From positions 177,459 through 241,458 of the forward strand of contig CAJUIW010000003.1 of the NCBI GenBank assembly GCA_910586895.1: 64,000 nucleotides of DNA, in the 5' to 3' direction. Source of the DNA: an uncultured Muribaculaceae bacterium (GTDB lineage Bacteria; Bacteroidota; Bacteroidia; Bacteroidales; Muribaculaceae). Shown in pieces: positions 60,485-64,000 of the stretch (position 1 is the stretch's first letter; every line of letters starts with the position of its first letter). The notes beneath the pieces are model-generated. The model saw only the letters and a list, made by a program, of their open reading frames with translations. It ran no database searches and was not told the origin of the DNA. The translations under genes and the position numbers were made by a program.

Positions 60485-62580
60485 AATTCGGTAAGTTTAG
60501 TTCCCGGAAAATAATGATTGAGAATAGCCTTGTGGTCGTACCCTTCGGTGGCCATCACGGCAGCCCCTATCTGACACAGCCCTACGCCATGGCCCCAACC
60601 GGCACCTTTCAGAATCCATCGGGCAGGAACATGGCTGTCACCTTCATATTCAGGCTTGGCAACAAATGCGGAGCTGTAAAGATGTGTGCGTGAAAGCGTG
60701 CGCCGGATTTCCAGCTCTTTCCCTATGACACGGCTCCGCTTTGTACCCCGGATAAGCAATCGGTCAATCCGACCTGACGGTCCGCGGTGCAGTGGCTTCA
60801 ACTCCAGCAGTTCACCATAATCAATGCCCGATTTCTCCAGTATTATAGAGGCAAGTTCATCTGCATCATAAGTCACTTCCCATCGGTACAGATCGGGAAT
60901 TTCACGGTCATATCCATTAAGCACTGTGGCCTTGATTTCATCCGATGCCCGGGCACAGAAAGCATCCGGACGTCCGTATATCCATTTCACAGCTTCGCCT
61001 TCACAGCGCAGATCAGGAAGTGACCTTGCCGGTATATCATCGGTAAATGCCTGCAGATATGACAGACTGACATCCTGCCAGCATGTGGAGAACTCCTCAG
61101 TGGCTCCTCCGCAACATTTGGAGAAGCGGGCATCAACAAGCGAGCCATCTCCATCGGTCAGCACAAGTCCACGGGTCATCCCTACTGCCCGGTGGGCTTT
61201 GGTTCCGCTGATACGTCCTACACCCTGATACCGCTGACAGTGGTCATCGGCGCATACATCAAACAGCGTATGGTCATCATGGTCATACCATTTTATCGTC
61301 ACATCATCCGATTCTGTCATTTCACCCGGCCAAGGCATGCGTGGCTCTATCTGGGCCATAAGCCAGCTACGCGAAATGATGGCATGGGCTGACAGAAATT
61401 CGATATGTGAGCCGGCGTTCATCTCCGACGATATTACGCTCGCCAGATAATCCTCCACACCTATGCGGTTGACTACAGCTATCGTCCCTTCAGCAGCCGG
61501 CTTAAGCAGTAATTCGCCTCTGAAACGCTGCTCTTCCTCGCGCTGCCAATGGAATCCCACCCCGATAGTGACACCGCCTATTGAGAACTCGGAGTTGTCA
61601 AACATCGGTGCGATTCTCAGTTCCGAACTGATTGCCGATGCGTCATATCGCACTTTTTTATCCTCCGCAGGGTCTATACCGAAGAACTCGCCATGAAAAC
61701 TGACCTCCACGGAAGGTACTGTCATTATCCCGACATCCACGGTACGCTGCGGCGGCATTGACACCTCCTGATAAATCTTTTTCACCATTCCGGCATCAAG
61801 CTTTGCGAAATCTTCTTCACGCGGTGTCACTATCACACCCGCCATATCTATGGCTCCTGGGCTGACAGCCACACGCTCATCACCTTCTGCAAAATAGCAT
61901 GACGGACGGTGTGCCCTGCGCGGATATATGACAGCCTGATAGCACCCGCCGTCAGCTCTGACAAAGATATTCACATCAGGCTCCGGATCTCCCGGGAGCA
62001 TTCCCAAAGCATCCTCCATATCTTTAAGCAGCGTCTGCGCACACGGTGCTGCAATACGTATTGGATTGCCGGGCACTACGGCATCTGCATCGTAAATATT
62101 CTTCCATACAGGCAGTTCGTCAGAATGCACAGCCTGAAAATGCTGATGATCCGGTGCGGATGCGCCACACTTGGCTCCATTATAGAACAGTGAGAATCCC
62201 GGCATCCGCTCAGCGAGGCTCACCATATCGGCAAGTCTGTCTGCAATCTGCTGAGGCAGATGCTTGCGTTCGGCTATTACAAAGTGCGGATTGAATATAG
62301 GATATGGATTGACAAGCAGTTCATATTTCCCGTCAAGCACTGCCAATGACATCTGCTCAGCCGGCCGGGCATCACTGCACAGGAAACAGCGACGGGCTGC
62401 AATGGAAGCCGAATCGACTTTGGCGTCAGTCGATACAGCCCTCGCAGGATTGCATTGCAACCTTACCTCAGCGCCGTCTACGTCAATTGTCCTCACTAAA
62501 ACCTGCTCAAGATTTCGATAAGCCGCCGCGGCTGCCGGCCATGCTTCAAGCTGTGCGCTGAAAAATTCGTCAATATTCAT
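60481..62580 (-). CDS. Fusion of a HIT-like (DUF4922) domain and a SpoIID/LytB domain
   Basis: 699 residues, no signal peptide or membrane span. N-terminal part (about 20-300): a HIT/GalT-superfamily phosphorylase-like domain with a CxxC pair (Cys65, Cys68), NPHFVIAERKH and CGASAPDHQHFQ (His145, His147). C-terminal part (about 320-699): a SpoIID/LytB domain with IGVEDYLASVISSEMNAG, the ISRSWLMAQ segment, and WGHGVGLCQIGA near the end. SpoIID enzymes cut denuded peptidoglycan glycan strands outside the cytoplasm in spore formers; here the enzyme appears cytoplasmic and is translationally coupled with AmpG, so it may act on imported muropeptides. The fusion itself is known in Bacteroidales annotations; its role is not established as far as I know. 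Confidence 0.85.
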   Translation of the reverse strand: MNIDEFFSAQLEAWPAAAAAYRNLEQVLVRTIDVDGAEVRLQCNPARAVSTDAKVDSASIAARRCFLCSDARPAEQMSLAVLDGKYELLVNPYPIFNPHFVIAERKHLPQQIADRLADMVSLAERMPGFSLFYNGAKCGASAPDHQHFQAVHSDELPVWKNIYDADAVVPGNPIRIAAPCAQTLLKDMEDALGMLPGDPEPDVNIFVRADGGCYQAVIYPRRAHRPSCYFAEGDERVAVSPGAIDMAGVIVTPREEDFAKLDAGMVKKIYQEVSMPPQRTVDVGIMTVPSVEVSFHGEFFGIDPAEDKKVRYDASAISSELRIAPMFDNSEFSIGGVTIGVGFHWQREEEQRFRGELLLKPAAEGTIAVVNRIGVEDYLASVISSEMNAGSHIEFLSAHAIISRSWLMAQIEPRMPWPGEMTESDDVTIKWYDHDDHTLFDVCADDHCQRYQGVGRISGTKAHRAVGMTRGLVLTDGDGSLVDARFSKCCGGATEEFSTCWQDVSLSYLQAFTDDIPARSLPDLRCEGEAVKWIYGRPDAFCARASDEIKATVLNGYDREIPDLYRWEVTYDADELASIILEKSGIDYGELLELKPLHRGPSGRIDRLLIRGTKRSRVIGKELEIRRTLSRTHLYSSAFVAKPEYEGDSHVPARWILKGAGWGHGVGLCQIGAAVMATEGYDHKAILNHYFPGTKLTEL

Positions 62581-63899
62581 TTCTTTCTGCGGGCATTAAG
62601 TTCGATGGTACGTAGCATATCTTTATACCGGTTGTTGACATTTATCTTGTCGCGGCTCAATGCTGAATCACTGTTACCCTTCCAACGCCGGCATAAATAC
62701 AGACAATCATAAATACGGTCAATGCGATAACTGCGGCTTATTCTAATGGCCATAGCATAATCCTCGCCATACGATACGTCAGGCATAGGATACCGGCGGG
62801 CTATCTCTGTAGCAAATGCCCGCGGCGCACCCATTCCATTAACACGGAGCAGATTGTTAGGTCCATTCTCTCGAGTCCATTCACGGTGCGCTATCAACCC
62901 TGGAGGAATTTCATTTCCGTCAAAGTCAGTAAGCATGTACGAACCTACCACCATAGCCGCTCCACCTTCATGAAAGCAATCAACTATCCGCTGTAATGTA
63001 GCATCAGTGCTATATTTGTCATCACTGTCGAGCTGCACAGCGTATCGGCCACACCGAGCATCCTGTAACGCTCTGTTCCAGCAACCGCCTATCCCCAGAT
63101 GCAATTCATCCGGAATAATATGAACCAAACGGCTGTCACTGACTGAGCGAAGATACTCCGTGGTCCCATCCGAGCTATGATTGTCAACTACAATAACGTT
63201 GAAGTCAAAATCCGTAGTCTGTGCCAAAGCGCTATTAACCGCATCGGCAATTGTAGATACACGGTTTCTGACAGGAATAATGACTGATGCTTCCACCGGA
63301 AAATCTCCGGACAGTACAACAGGCTCATCATTAACCCCGACAAGTGCATTTATCATACCTAAATATAATGTAACCGCACTCTCACACTCCCGCTGACGCA
63401 ACTCTTTGACAGAGTCGACATAATCAAACATCTTCTGCTCAGCACTCCGATTATCAGTTTTTTTGATTTCATAAAGAGTTTCGGAGATGTGAAAAGGAAG
63501 CTTCCCGCTGCAGGACATTATCAATATCGCAGCATATAACGCGCAGTATCGGTAATCAGCATCACACTTCCCAAGAGCCTCGACAAAACAGCTTCGCCGT
63601 ACCAACAAAACCGGACCATAATCAAAATCATCTCGAAGCACGCCACCATCACTGCACTCTATAAGTACAACAGTCTCTACACTGTCATCACTTATCAGCC
63701 TGTAATCAGAGTAGACAATTGAAGCACTAACCGAATCAGCCACTTTAATCATCCGGTCAACAGACATTGGATACAGATGTGGTACAGATTCATCAACACA
63801 CAGAAGTATAAAATCAGCGTCTACGGAACGAGCCTCCTTCTTTAACTCAGAAGTACTCTTGGACCCGGCGCGATAAATATGACAAACTTTAGGTAACAT
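62577..63899 (-). CDS. Family 2 glycosyltransferase
   Basis: 440 residues from ATG 63899; an upstream in-frame start at 63965 would run through a terminator and the promoter box. The GT2 domain is in the C-terminal half (about 205-420): EASVIIPVRNRVSTIADAVNSAL, VVDNHSSDGTTEYL, the DSDD (DxD) motif in AVQLDSDDKYS, and the YGEDYAMAIRIS block. The N-terminal 190 residues look like a second, degenerate GT-A fold (IVYSDYRLI). Its base composition is more AT-rich than that of the neighbours. It overlaps the HIT/SpoIID gene by 4 bases and so leads the operon; the acceptor is unknown. Confidence 0.85.
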   Translation of the reverse strand: MLPKVCHIYRAGSKSTSELKKEARSVDADFILLCVDESVPHLYPMSVDRMIKVADSVSASIVYSDYRLISDDSVETVVLIECSDGGVLRDDFDYGPVLLVRRSCFVEALGKCDADYRYCALYAAILIMSCSGKLPFHISETLYEIKKTDNRSAEQKMFDYVDSVKELRQRECESAVTLYLGMINALVGVNDEPVVLSGDFPVEASVIIPVRNRVSTIADAVNSALAQTTDFDFNVIVVDNHSSDGTTEYLRSVSDSRLVHIIPDELHLGIGGCWNRALQDARCGRYAVQLDSDDKYSTDATLQRIVDCFHEGGAAMVVGSYMLTDFDGNEIPPGLIAHREWTRENGPNNLLRVNGMGAPRAFATEIARRYPMPDVSYGEDYAMAIRISRSYRIDRIYDCLYLCRRWKGNSDSALSRDKINVNNRYKDMLRTIELNARRKK

Positions 63900-63903
63900 G
63901 AAA

Positions 63904-63911
63904 CAAAGATA
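63904..63911 (-). promoter_or_regulatory. -7 box 4 bases before the GT2 gene ATG
   Basis: TATCTTTG on the minus strand, then TTTC, then ATG. No clear TTTG partner. Another leaderless candidate. Confidence 0.5.
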
Positions 63912-63945
63912 TATAAAAATATCATTCGCTACGTGACCCTGACGA

Positions 63946-63988
63946 TTTAAAAAGACGAAGGCCACGGCGGTTTTCCCGTCGCGGCCTT
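63946..63988 (-). terminator. Terminator of a gene beyond the right edge
   Basis: Stem AAGGCC-CGGCGG (63958-63970) with a partly paired CCCGTCGC-GGCCTT (63975-63988); on the minus strand CGTCTTTTTAAA follows. It shows that the GT2 gene begins a new transcript. Confidence 0.78.
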
Positions 63989-64000
63989 GCCTTCCTTAGA

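Noticed and set aside
63900..63965. Upstream start for the GT2 gene at 63965
   Set aside because: This stretch contains a terminator of another gene and the gene's own -7 box; ATG 63899 starts the plausible chain.
1..64000. CRISPR arrays, insertion sequences, prophage or integrative elements
   Set aside because: I saw no regularly spaced direct repeats, transposase, integrase or phage structural genes.

Overview
The window looks like a chromosome segment of a gut Bacteroidales bacterium, most probably Muribaculaceae-like. The evidence is gene content and signals: SufBCDS with CvpA, menaquinone genes (menG, menA), pyruvate:ferredoxin oxidoreductase, BspA-like leucine-rich-repeat proteins, GH84 and GH31 glycosidases, a TonB-type barrel, and many promoters of the Bacteroidota form TTTG-N20-TAnnTTTG. 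GC is moderate (about 50%), with a visibly more AT-rich patch at the galactofuranose genes. I see no rRNA, intact tRNA, CRISPR array, IS element or phage genes.

Layout, left to right. 1-4840: the 3' end of asnS, then purC-menG and an M13 endopeptidase. 5032-7201: a two-gene galactofuranose module (UDP-galactopyranose mutase plus a WbbI-like galactofuranosyltransferase). 7354-10887: an orphan TonB-type outer-membrane protein facing a small Pro/Gly-rich lipoprotein. 10936-14742: pyrG-yidC. 14830-16322: zinc peptidase and ferritin. 16414-23078: an RND efflux operon (adaptor, pump, outer-membrane lipoprotein) ending in lpxA. 23350-31327: host-glycan enzymes (GH84, a 1286-residue GH31 with dockerin-like and cohesin-like modules) and dgt. 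31437-35006: PFOR. 35237-42355: cvpA-sufB-sufC-sufD-sufS-E1-like-acyltransferase, one tightly packed operon.

42356-47978: a divergent region with a probable small RNA, then tsaC, an OLD-like ATPase/Toprim (DUF4435) gene, menA, a DUF308 membrane protein, a convergent cytidylate-kinase-like gene and a TPR protein. 48076-51996: an SDR and two BspA-like surface proteins. 52000-52577: a 578-base gene-free stretch that holds a complete promoter-to-terminator unit on the minus strand with no convincing ORF, the best candidate here for an undescribed non-coding RNA. 52578-58170: a five-gene MacAB/TolC-type exporter. 58253-63899: an OmpA lipoprotein and a translationally coupled operon of glycosyltransferase, a HIT-like/SpoIID fusion without a signal peptide, and an AmpG-like muropeptide permease, which together suggest an unusual peptidoglycan-recycling route.

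Several genes (tsaC, cvpA, dgt, the GT2 gene) have a TAnnTTTG box ending only 4-7 bases before the start codon, which suggests leaderless or nearly leaderless mRNAs. All functional calls come from reading motifs and recalling families; no database search was run.
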